Assembly: GCF_019900845.1 (NCBI RefSeq)
Contig: NZ_CP074570.1
Coordinates: 3,596,001 to 3,660,000 of the forward strand
Reading direction: 5' to 3'
Source: Paraneptunicella aestuarii
GTDB lineage: Bacteria > Pseudomonadota > Gammaproteobacteria > Enterobacterales > Alteromonadaceae
DNA: 64,000 nucleotides
A program made the position numbers and the translations under genes. Under the pieces are notes generated by a model. The model was not told where the DNA came from, searched no databases, and saw nothing but the letters and a program-made list of their open reading frames with translations. This document shows, one piece after another, positions 17,890-25,612 of the stretch. Every line of letters begins with the position of its first letter. The stretch's first letter is position 1.

Positions 17890-19584
17890 CTAATCACTAT
17901 TAAGACCTTGTGCAGCTAAGATCTTTTTTGCCTGAGTTAGATGATTTTCGTAGTTCAACCAGCGCTTAACTGCACTTTCGTATAGTGGCTTTCTAACCTG
18001 CCAAATGCTAGCTGTACTCACTGCATTCGATGACTGATGAAATTGCAAACATTGCTCATCCCAATCAACAACACAATAATCAAGCAACCTCCGAGTGGTA
18101 TCAGCTTGATTTGCAACAAAGTCTTCATAAGACAAACAAAAAATCTGTTCCCCAAAAACAGAACGCCAGTGCTGTAACAATCGATAATGCTGCCCGTAGT
18201 AGTGAGCAATATGTTCCAGATTATTTGCATAAGGCAGATCATTGCCCAAATGCTGGAAATAAACAGATATCATATTATCCAGCGGGTGACGCAGAGTATG
18301 GATAATCCTGGCATTTGGAAATATCAGCTTGATTAACCCAATGTGCATAAAGTTATCGGGTCTTTTATCTATGATGTGTGTGTGTGTAGCTTTATCACCG
18401 AAGCGCTCTGTTAAGAAGGCTAAATAAGATTCTCGAATTCCCCGAAGCTTTTCTCCCACATCTTCAATTCCACCTAAGTCAGATGGATAATTTGGAAAAA
18501 CCTTCCGAACGGCATTGTTGATAAATTCAAGTTCTCCCCCACTGGTAAATGACTCGTGCTTCGATAGTACCTGCTCAATAAGTGTTGTACCGGAGCGGAA
18601 CATACCACAGACAAATACGGGGGATTTAACATGAGAAGAATCTGCTTCATCTAGCGTGATTGAGGAAAAAAGCTCAGGAGAAAAAATATCAATAAGATCT
18701 GAAATCCGTTTTTTCATCTTGTCAGGTTCATATTCCCCTACTCGACGTTCAGATAGTACATTGCCTTGTTGATAGTATTGAAAAGCGGCATCGTATTGCT
18801 TGTGTTCGTCATACAATTTACCCAAACCAAAACAGATACTTTCACGCTGAGGCTCAGACAGTTTACCTTCACTAAGCAATCGGCTTACTGTCTCGATCAA
18901 AGGATGATTGATATTATTAAAGGCACTTGCATTAGCTAAACGCTCAAATACTTGCTCATAAGCAGGGTTAGTTTCAGCAAGCTTAAAGTAAATCTCTAAT
19001 GCTCTGTCTTTATCACCCAATTCTTCATAAATGGTTGCCAAATTAAAATGTGCATCTTGGTATTCCGGTGCAATATCAAGCGCCTGTTTTAATTCAACTA
19101 TGGCACTCTCGTGCTTTCCCTGACGATAAAACAACACAGAACGATTGAGGAACACTTCTTCAGGCTGAGAAATATTCAGATCCAGGCATATCTGATAATG
19201 CGTGAGTGCCTCGCTAAAGGCTTCGATTTTCCCCAAGAGCATAGCCAGATTAAAATGCGCTGTTGCATTGTCGGGAAATGCCTTTAATAAAGATTGATAT
19301 ACCGATATGGCAGAAGGAAGCTGGTTCAAATACTGGTAAACATCTGCCAGATAAAAATAGGTGCCTTGCTCGGTAGGAAAATAATGAATCATTGATTTGA
19401 GCGTATCAATCAAACCTTGATAGTTTCGCTGCTGGCTTTGAGCATTCACCATCATTTGTAGAGCTTGATGATGATTTGGAGTGTATTGCAAAATTTCACT
19501 CAATTTTTCCACGCCAGCTGAAAAATTTCCCAATTGCATATCCAATCGTGCAGAGGCAAGTTGTTGCTCTACTTTTTCAGACAC
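17890..19584 (-). CDS. TPR-sulfotransferase fusion protein
   Basis: 564-residue cytoplasmic protein (no signal or membrane segment). Residues 1 to about 260 are TPR units (for example GTYFYLADVYQYLNQLPSAI, AHFNLATIYEELGDKDRALE). Residues about 320-560 are a PAPS-dependent sulfotransferase domain: the 5'-phosphosulfate loop is FVCGMFRSGTTLIEQVL and the 3'-phosphate motif is NARIIHTLRHPLDNMISVY. The end (SIWQVRKPLYESAVKRW) is the conserved C-terminal segment of this family. Such fusions resemble tyrosylprotein sulfotransferase-like enzymes; the acceptor is unknown. GTG start with GGGGTG upstream. It is separated by the lipoprotein gene from a paralogue at 20056-21855. Confidence 0.9.
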   Translation of the reverse strand: MSEKVEQQLASARLDMQLGNFSAGVEKLSEILQYTPNHHQALQMMVNAQSQQRNYQGLIDTLKSMIHYFPTEQGTYFYLADVYQYLNQLPSAISVYQSLLKAFPDNATAHFNLAMLLGKIEAFSEALTHYQICLDLNISQPEEVFLNRSVLFYRQGKHESAIVELKQALDIAPEYQDAHFNLATIYEELGDKDRALEIYFKLAETNPAYEQVFERLANASAFNNINHPLIETVSRLLSEGKLSEPQRESICFGLGKLYDEHKQYDAAFQYYQQGNVLSERRVGEYEPDKMKKRISDLIDIFSPELFSSITLDEADSSHVKSPVFVCGMFRSGTTLIEQVLSKHESFTSGGELEFINNAVRKVFPNYPSDLGGIEDVGEKLRGIRESYLAFLTERFGDKATHTHIIDKRPDNFMHIGLIKLIFPNARIIHTLRHPLDNMISVYFQHLGNDLPYANNLEHIAHYYGQHYRLLQHWRSVFGEQIFCLSYEDFVANQADTTRRLLDYCVVDWDEQCLQFHQSSNAVSTASIWQVRKPLYESAVKRWLNYENHLTQAKKILAAQGLNSD

Positions 19585-19700
19585 TTTACATCACCCCGTT
19601 TTTAGCATTTTCTATTTAATTAACAGCAAGGCACAAGATAATAACATTTTGAAGCATTTCGTTGTTCAACAAAGCAAAAAGAATTCTGTTAGACTCATTT

Positions 19701-19729
19701 TTGTTCGTATTTTACGAATAATTTATAAC
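19701..19729 (+). promoter_or_regulatory. Sigma-70 promoter with palindrome in spacer, upstream of the lipoprotein gene
   Basis: TTGTTC, a 17-base spacer and TATAAC. Inside the spacer TTCGTA-TTT-TACGAA (19704-19718) is a perfect inverted repeat, a likely operator. The predicted start of transcription is only about 10 bases before the ATG, so the leader would be very short. Confidence 0.4.
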
Positions 19730-19746
19730 TATAGGCAGGAAGTAAT

Positions 19747-20013
19747 ATGAAGTACGTCATATCAGGAGCATTTCTAGCGGGGTTAATGCTTTCAGGCTGC
19801 GCCTCCACCGATGATTCAAAAACCGCGGCAACCGACAGTTCAAATCAGAAAAATGACAATATGGTTTGTGAATATATCCGTGTCACAGGTTCCAATTTGA
19901 AAAAGAAAATTTGCATGACTCGAGAAGAGAGAGAACGTCAAAGAGAGGCGGCTCGAAATGAGATGGAAGAGCTGGGCAAACGAATGGCTCTGGATACAGC
20001 GACTCGAAATTAA
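19747..20013 (+). CDS. Small lipoprotein
   Basis: 88 residues. Lipobox LMLSGC puts the lipidated Cys at residue 18; Ala follows, consistent with outer-membrane sorting. The rest is an unstructured Ser/Thr/Asp linker (residues 19-40), a C-x14-C segment containing VTGSNLKKKIC (about residues 42-57) and a charged helix (TREERERQREAARNEMEELG). Two conserved-looking Cys could form a disulfide in the periplasm. AGGAAG lies ahead of the ATG. It is the only plus-strand gene in this part of the window and lies between two TPR-sulfotransferase genes. Function unknown. Confidence 0.85.
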   Translation: MKYVISGAFLAGLMLSGCASTDDSKTAATDSSNQKNDNMVCEYIRVTGSNLKKKICMTREERERQREAARNEMEELGKRMALDTATRN

Positions 20014-20030
20014 GCAAAAACAGAATTACC

Positions 20031-20058
20031 CTAAAGCCCAGTGTCGTTGGGCTTTTTA
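20031..20058 (+). terminator. Intrinsic terminator after the lipoprotein gene
   Basis: AAAGCCCA (20033-20040) pairs with TGGGCTTT (20048-20055), followed by a T run. It overlaps the stop codon of the converging sulfotransferase gene and may serve both strands. Confidence 0.82.
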
Positions 20059-21855
20059 TTCCCCCAAATTCAGCGGCTGCCCATCATCAGAAAGCAAACG
20101 CCGTTTCTGCAATTCATGAATTAAGGGCTGTAGTTCCATTTCATAATACTTCCATCGCGCAATGGCCGAGCGATATAAAGGCTCCCGCACCTGCCCCGAG
20201 CTAGCGGTACTAACGACACGTTTAGTGGTATTAAATTGATAACAATCATCATGCCATTGCAACCCTAAGAATTTCAGAACTCGCTCCGCTTCATTGCGCA
20301 TATCATCAACTAATTGCTCATAGGACAGGTTAATAATGGAATTAGGTAACACTGAATTCCAATGCTTCATGATGTCACGATAATCAGCATAGAACTGGGC
20401 TAACTCTTGTTGGTCGTAACTAAATTCTTGTGGCCCGGAAAACAATTGCTTATAGCAACTAAAACAACTGTCGATAGGGTGTTTATATATATGCACAAAA
20501 CGGGCATTGGGGAAAATCGTCGCCAGCATACCCACAAACATAAAATTGAAAGGCAACTTGTCGGTAAAGAAATGACTATCCTGGATCCAGGTTTGATTTT
20601 GCTGTAGATAAAATTCCTCAGCCTGAGGAACAAACGCTTTTATTTTACCTATTGCGTTAATCGCATTGGTATTTGCCCAAGCAGGAAGCTTGTCATAATA
20701 CAACTCTAACGCCGTTTCCCTTTCCCCCCCCGCCACAATAGCTGGATGACTTGCTAATATTTGCTCAATTAAACTGGTTCCCGACCTCGGCATACCAATG
20801 ATAAACACCGGGGTAACATTTCCTCCCTCATCAAACGACAAGTCAAAATCACCAGCAGTAAAGACCCGCTTCATTACTTGCACAAGTTCGTGTACTTGCT
20901 CACCAGAATAGTGAATCAAACTGCGTTTTAACTGATTCCCCTTCACTAACATTGCAAAAGACTCTGTGAATCGTTCTTGCTGTTCGTAAGCTTTGGCTAG
21001 TGCAAAATAGAGATAACTCTTATCCTGTACAGAAAACTCCTGCTGAACTAAAGCTTCCATCCTTGCCATGTCTTCATCTGAAAAACGATATTTCCCAATA
21101 TTGGCAAGAGACCAATAAACAGGGCAATGATCAGCCCTAACAGCAAGACATCCAAGATAAGCTTCAATAGCGTTATCGGTTTCGCCAAGGTGCTCTAACA
21201 GTTCACCTTTAAGCATTAAGGCAGCAACATAATCAGGATATTTGTCGAGACAGCTCTGAACCGTCGTCAATGCCAGCGCTTGCTTCTCACCCTGTTTTTG
21301 CACTAATGCCAGGTTATACAAAGCAATGCCATAATTGGGATCCAGTTTTAGAGCCTGTACATAACATTCTTCTGCCAACGCCCAATCTTTCATTCCTCGA
21401 TAAGCATTGCCCAAGTTAAGGTGTATACCGGGGTTCTGATTTTGTAGGAATAACGCTTTTTGCAAATGCTCAATTGCCGTCGGATATTGCTGAGTAGATA
21501 TGTACAAATTGCCCAGATTGACTAAAGGATCCGGATATCCGGGTTCTAATGAGCTCGCTTTATGGTATTCCTTAATAGCATTGTCAATTCGCCCCAATTT
21601 TCGCAACACCATCCCCATAGAGTTACGGTATTTGGCATCTTTTGGTGCTACCTTTATCGCCTTTTGAATTTTTTGTAGAGCCTGATCAAATCGGCCCGCT
21701 TGATAATACATCAAACCAAAAAGGTGGTTGATTTCAGGGTGCCGATTATCAAGCTGCTGAACCTGGTTGAACATAGCCTCAGCCTCAGCAAAACGACCTC
21801 TTTTCTGATATTGAAGAGCCTGATTAACCCAGGACTGAATTTGGTGTGCGGACAT
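20056..21855 (-). CDS. TPR-sulfotransferase fusion protein (second copy)
   Basis: 599 residues, cytoplasmic. The N-terminal half (1 to about 270) holds seven or so TPR units (FAEAEAMFNQVQQLD, PEINHLFGLMYYQAGRFDQA, PTAIEHLQKALFLQNQNPG). The sulfotransferase domain begins with VFIIGMPRSGTSLIEQIL (5'-PSB, about residue 340) and has ARFVHIYKHPIDSCFSCYK (3'-PB). C-terminal VVSTASSGQVREPLYRSAI is shared with the 17.9-19.6 kb paralogue. It starts 6 bases after the methyltransferase gene, so it is the last gene of a four-gene operon (25448 to 20056). Acceptor unknown; protein or peptide acceptors are suggested by the TPR domain. Confidence 0.9.
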   Translation of the reverse strand: MSAHQIQSWVNQALQYQKRGRFAEAEAMFNQVQQLDNRHPEINHLFGLMYYQAGRFDQALQKIQKAIKVAPKDAKYRNSMGMVLRKLGRIDNAIKEYHKASSLEPGYPDPLVNLGNLYISTQQYPTAIEHLQKALFLQNQNPGIHLNLGNAYRGMKDWALAEECYVQALKLDPNYGIALYNLALVQKQGEKQALALTTVQSCLDKYPDYVAALMLKGELLEHLGETDNAIEAYLGCLAVRADHCPVYWSLANIGKYRFSDEDMARMEALVQQEFSVQDKSYLYFALAKAYEQQERFTESFAMLVKGNQLKRSLIHYSGEQVHELVQVMKRVFTAGDFDLSFDEGGNVTPVFIIGMPRSGTSLIEQILASHPAIVAGGERETALELYYDKLPAWANTNAINAIGKIKAFVPQAEEFYLQQNQTWIQDSHFFTDKLPFNFMFVGMLATIFPNARFVHIYKHPIDSCFSCYKQLFSGPQEFSYDQQELAQFYADYRDIMKHWNSVLPNSIINLSYEQLVDDMRNEAERVLKFLGLQWHDDCYQFNTTKRVVSTASSGQVREPLYRSAIARWKYYEMELQPLIHELQKRRLLSDDGQPLNLGE

Positions 21856-21861
21856 AATGAC

Positions 21862-22614
21862 TTACTTATTTTTTGCGTAGGGTTTGTCCCAGTCAGCCGA
21901 GTGCAATCTCTTTGCTCCCATAGCAAAGGAAGGCTGGCGCTTTTCTATGGTTGGAAAGTCAAAAGTACGATCAAAAAATAACGATGTCGTGGACGTGTGA
22001 GATTCACAAGGCTTGAAGCCGCTCATGTCAACCTGAAACAACCCATGCGCTTTCAGCAGCGCTGCGGTTTTATGATGCCAGTCAGCATTATCAAGAATGA
22101 TAAAGCCCCCAGGAGCCAGCTTCTTTAAAGCTTGTTGCGCGCAATCGAAGCGATAGCCAGCACTGTCGACAACAATCACATCAAACAGCCCTTCAAATTC
22201 ATGAATTGCGAAGGGGAAATCATCCCCTGTCACAAATTTTATTTGAGCGTTGCTTTGTAATTGTGGCTGCATTTTATCCAGCCAACCCTGATCATTTTCC
22301 AGGCTGTAAACAGACTGAGCTCTTTTCATCCAAAACAAGGTGGATGCCCCAGAACCAAATTCAAAAACACGTTTTTGGGAATAATCAAACTGATTAATGT
22401 ATTCAATTGCTGGATAGGTATAGAGAGGTAGGGAATCACCCTCTTTATTTGCTGCTAATCCATTATCAGTTGCAGCAACAAAACCATAGGCATGACGAAA
22501 AATACTCATACATGCAGCAAGAAACACTTCCCCCTTAGACATATCAATAACATCTGGATGTCTTGCATATTCGTCTTCTTTACCTTTCTGAGGTTTGAGT
22601 GTTGCCCAAAACAT
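21862..22614 (-). CDS. SAM-dependent methyltransferase-fold protein
   Basis: 250 residues. A Rossmann-type core is recognisable: motif I VFEFGSGASTLFWM (about residues 83-96), an acidic strand end YSLEND (about 104-109), DVIVVDSAGYRFDCAQQA and a later strand GGFIILDNADWH. No signal peptide or membrane segment. Sits between the TPR-oxygenase and TPR-sulfotransferase genes with gaps of 38 and 6 bases. The fold is clear, the substrate is not; a demethylated or purely binding role cannot be excluded. Confidence 0.8.
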   Translation of the reverse strand: MFWATLKPQKGKEDEYARHPDVIDMSKGEVFLAACMSIFRHAYGFVAATDNGLAANKEGDSLPLYTYPAIEYINQFDYSQKRVFEFGSGASTLFWMKRAQSVYSLENDQGWLDKMQPQLQSNAQIKFVTGDDFPFAIHEFEGLFDVIVVDSAGYRFDCAQQALKKLAPGGFIILDNADWHHKTAALLKAHGLFQVDMSGFKPCESHTSTTSLFFDRTFDFPTIEKRQPSFAMGAKRLHSADWDKPYAKNK

Positions 22615-22652
22615 ATTCTTCTCTCTTTATTATTCTTCAATTAATAAAAGTT

Positions 22653-24470
22653 CTACGACTCAACAGGAACCACATCAAAAGCCACAGTCATCCTTTCCTT
22701 GGGTGAGTCATAAGGAATAGTCCCATGCCACATATAAGACGGAAATAATACCAGACATCCTTCTTTGGGTTTTACAACATGTTCTGGTTCCAGTTGAATT
22801 TGACTACTCATTTCTGGCTGACCAAATTTAATCCAGCCTTTTTGCTGATCCTCAATTTCATCTGGCAAACTGACATAATAAGCAGAGCTAATCCAACCTT
22901 TGTGGTGAAAATGGTTCTTATGAAAGCCATGATCCTGTAACCGCACTGACCAAGAACATGAAAATCGATGTGCCTTACCAACATGCTGCAATAGAGGATG
23001 AAAATTATCTCTCTGCAAACGAGCATTATATTCTTGTACTTTCTTTTCTATTTCAGCTTTGAGTAATTGCACACTCGGGATATCCATGTCAAACAAGTTG
23101 CCTTGAGTTTGAGTTCCTGAGCGTAAAGATTGGTCAATTGGTCTCTGTGCCTGTTGATGGTGCAAGACCATTAAATCAGACTTCAATTGCTGATTAAATT
23201 CACTAATAGATGAATAGCCCGGAGGAACATCAATCTGATGAGGCTGAACAAAATTATTGAAATCGTGTAATTCCGCTAGCCTGTCCCAATTTCCGCTTAA
23301 ACGCAAAGCCGTACAAAGATAGGCAACAAGCCCCCTATCATCGGGAGAGGATTCAACTAACTTATCAAATACCTTTAATGCATCATCATAACGTTGTGCA
23401 GCCAGCAATGATGTACCATATTCCTTTTGCAATTCGATATCATGAGGGTATTGCCCAGCAGCATCCTCATGTATTTCCAAACCTTTTTGAACATCACCGT
23501 TTTCACGAAGCAAGTAACCATGAAGAGTGCTGATAGCACAGGAATTCAAGCCTTTATTTTGGGCATCCATAATCAATTCTAACGCCTTGGCATTTTCATC
23601 CGCCTTAACCAGGCTTACCGCATAGTTTGCTATAATATCGGTATTTTTTGGGCTTCTGAGCATGGCATCCTTGTAAACCCTTTCCCAGTCACCTCGTCCA
23701 CTATTCCAATAAAGGCGGCTCCATCCGTCAAGCAGGCTGATATTTTCAGGCTGTAATTCCACGCCCTGCCGATACAAGTTATCTGATTCTTCAAACTGCC
23801 CTTTTAGCGCATATAAGCTCGCCAGTTGTTGATTCAATAAAGGATGCTCAGGTGCAATGGTTCTCACTGATAAAAGTAATTCTTCAGCAGCATCATAATC
23901 ACCAATCGAACGAAGCATGTTTGAGTAGTTCTGTAAAACAAGTAAGTTGTTTGGCGATTTATTCAATAATGACTTAAATATTGAACCTGCCGCTTTATAT
24001 TCTTGCTGATGAGTTAGGCACTGTGCCTTGGTAACCTGTGCATTGATACTGTCAGGATTAATTTTTAGTGCTTTTTCAACCTGAACTAACGCATCCCCAA
24101 ATCTGCCTGCATATTTATATAAAAGAGCCAGGTTATAAAGAGGTGTAAATTCTCTTGGAAATTCCTTCGTTAATTCAAGAAACAACTTTTCGGATTCAGC
24201 AATCCCCCCTTTTTCCTTATATAAATTTGCCAATAAATTTCTTAATTCCGGGTTTTTAGGCTGTAGGGTTAGTGCTTCCTGCAAATACTTGTGAGCGGAA
24301 TCCAGATTTCCTAATTTTCTCTCGCTTTGAGCTAGCAATTTCAGCACTGCCAACGACTGATTGAACTTAGGGATTTGGGCACCGTAACGTACGGCATCTT
24401 GAAAACGATTCTGCTGGAAAGCAGCGACAGCGGCTTGCCATAATTCCTGTGGATTACTCATAATAGGCAA
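22653..24470 (-). CDS. TPR protein with C-terminal 2OG-Fe(II) oxygenase domain
   Basis: 605 residues, cytoplasmic. About 400 residues of TPR-like repeats (YLQEALTLQPKNPELRNLLA, GDALVQVEKALKINPDS, YDDALKVFDKLVESSPDD) are followed by an oxygenase domain of the putative 2OG-Fe(II) family seen at the end of TPR proteins. Iron and cosubstrate candidates: HFHHKGWISSAYYVSLP (about residues 517-533, first ligand pair), MWHGTIPY (distal His, about 583) and KERMTVAFDV (Arg that would hold 2-oxoglutarate). This suggests hydroxylation of a protein or peptide held by the TPR region. It follows the upstream methyltransferase gene with no gap. Confidence 0.85.
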   Translation of the reverse strand: MPIMSNPQELWQAAVAAFQQNRFQDAVRYGAQIPKFNQSLAVLKLLAQSERKLGNLDSAHKYLQEALTLQPKNPELRNLLANLYKEKGGIAESEKLFLELTKEFPREFTPLYNLALLYKYAGRFGDALVQVEKALKINPDSINAQVTKAQCLTHQQEYKAAGSIFKSLLNKSPNNLLVLQNYSNMLRSIGDYDAAEELLLSVRTIAPEHPLLNQQLASLYALKGQFEESDNLYRQGVELQPENISLLDGWSRLYWNSGRGDWERVYKDAMLRSPKNTDIIANYAVSLVKADENAKALELIMDAQNKGLNSCAISTLHGYLLRENGDVQKGLEIHEDAAGQYPHDIELQKEYGTSLLAAQRYDDALKVFDKLVESSPDDRGLVAYLCTALRLSGNWDRLAELHDFNNFVQPHQIDVPPGYSSISEFNQQLKSDLMVLHHQQAQRPIDQSLRSGTQTQGNLFDMDIPSVQLLKAEIEKKVQEYNARLQRDNFHPLLQHVGKAHRFSCSWSVRLQDHGFHKNHFHHKGWISSAYYVSLPDEIEDQQKGWIKFGQPEMSSQIQLEPEHVVKPKEGCLVLFPSYMWHGTIPYDSPKERMTVAFDVVPVES

Positions 24471-25448
24471 CTAGTCAGATATCTTTTTAAAGTGCAGTAA
24501 TCTCGCAATAATCTGATTATCAGAATCCAACAGCACTTCATTTTTAATGGTTTTTAAATGAATAGAGCGAACAATATCAAATAAGTTAGCCAGAGACTCT
24601 TGATCTAACGCACTTTCAATACACAAATTAAGTCGCTTTCGATGCATCTCTAATGCATTTTCGATATCACTCACTTTAGCCAACATATCATCTAATTCAA
24701 AATCCTGATGATTCGACAACATATGACCCACAACGGAAATAACATTATGTGCGATATCCTTGCTATCGACTGACTGATATCCTTGCTCAACAATTTTCTT
24801 TGCCTTAATGAGCTCTTTATCTAGCTGAAGTAAAGCGTCTGACGGCTTAAAAGGTATATTTTTTCGTTCCAGGCACAAATGTTCAAGATATGCTTTCAGT
24901 ACCGAGAAAAAACGGCTTTTATCCAATACTGAAATAAGATAATCATGGGCATTCTGAGCAGCGATGACGCTTAACCCCTCTTTATCATGCGCAACGATGA
25001 CCAGCTCACCACTTTGTTTTAGCACCCGGGCAATTTCAGGAAGGGTAACTGAAGTATTGGTGTACTCAATACCGTATTGGCTGACGATCAAATAAAACGG
25101 CTGATCTGAAAATGGTAGCTGTTCAATGTTTGTCTCATCAACAAAGTTAACTTTTCCTAGCCATTCATCTCTTTCAACATACTCCTTGTTTATTGAGGCT
25201 CCATCAACAGCTGTAACCTCATGAGATAACTCGCTATCAATGGAAACCTGCACGGCCATTCTTGACACAGCACCATTGCCAACACAAACATCCAGCACCT
25301 TGGAATTGGGTGCTAATTTTGAAAAATACGGCTTCCAGACAGATTCCAGCTCTTCTCGGTATTCGCCATCATTAACCCGAACACACGCATGGCTATTCAT
25401 CGTTTGCCAATAATGTGCCCAAGGTTCAAAAGACTTTTCCACTATCAC
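24471..25448 (-). CDS. Class I SAM-dependent methyltransferase
   Basis: 325 residues. Motif I is KVLDVCVGNGAVSRMAV (about residues 50-66), with the post-I acidic region EVTAVDGASINKEY, motif IV-like FYLIVSQYGIEYTNT and GELVIVAHD. The C-terminal half (about 170-325) is helical and not recognised. First gene of the four-gene run that continues with the TPR-oxygenase, a second methyltransferase and a TPR-sulfotransferase. Substrate unknown. Confidence 0.85.
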   Translation of the reverse strand: MIVEKSFEPWAHYWQTMNSHACVRVNDGEYREELESVWKPYFSKLAPNSKVLDVCVGNGAVSRMAVQVSIDSELSHEVTAVDGASINKEYVERDEWLGKVNFVDETNIEQLPFSDQPFYLIVSQYGIEYTNTSVTLPEIARVLKQSGELVIVAHDKEGLSVIAAQNAHDYLISVLDKSRFFSVLKAYLEHLCLERKNIPFKPSDALLQLDKELIKAKKIVEQGYQSVDSKDIAHNVISVVGHMLSNHQDFELDDMLAKVSDIENALEMHRKRLNLCIESALDQESLANLFDIVRSIHLKTIKNEVLLDSDNQIIARLLHFKKISD

Positions 25449-25561
25449 TTACCAGCTTATTAAATATGTATTCAAGATAAGAAAACGCATCGATAAAAGA
25501 GGAGGTTATACCAAAACGTTTTCTTATCTCCTGCCATTCTCATTTTATTGCTTTTATGCCT

Positions 25562-25595
25562 ACAAAAAAGCCAGCGTAATCGCTGGCTTTTTTAC
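25562..25595 (-). terminator. Intrinsic terminator of the TonB-dependent receptor gene
   Basis: Thirteen-base-pair perfect stem: AAAAAAGCCAGCG (25564-25576), loop TAAT, CGCTGGCTTTTTT (25581-25593). It separates the receptor from the downstream modification operon. Confidence 0.93.
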
Positions 25596-25612
25596 CAATA
25601 ACAACAGTTCTA

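Noticed and set aside
19747..20013. Homology between the lipoprotein VTGSNLKKK segment and the receptor ITGSRIKR TonB-box region
   Set aside because: The match is too short to separate from chance, and the contexts (lipoprotein C-terminus versus receptor N-terminus) differ.
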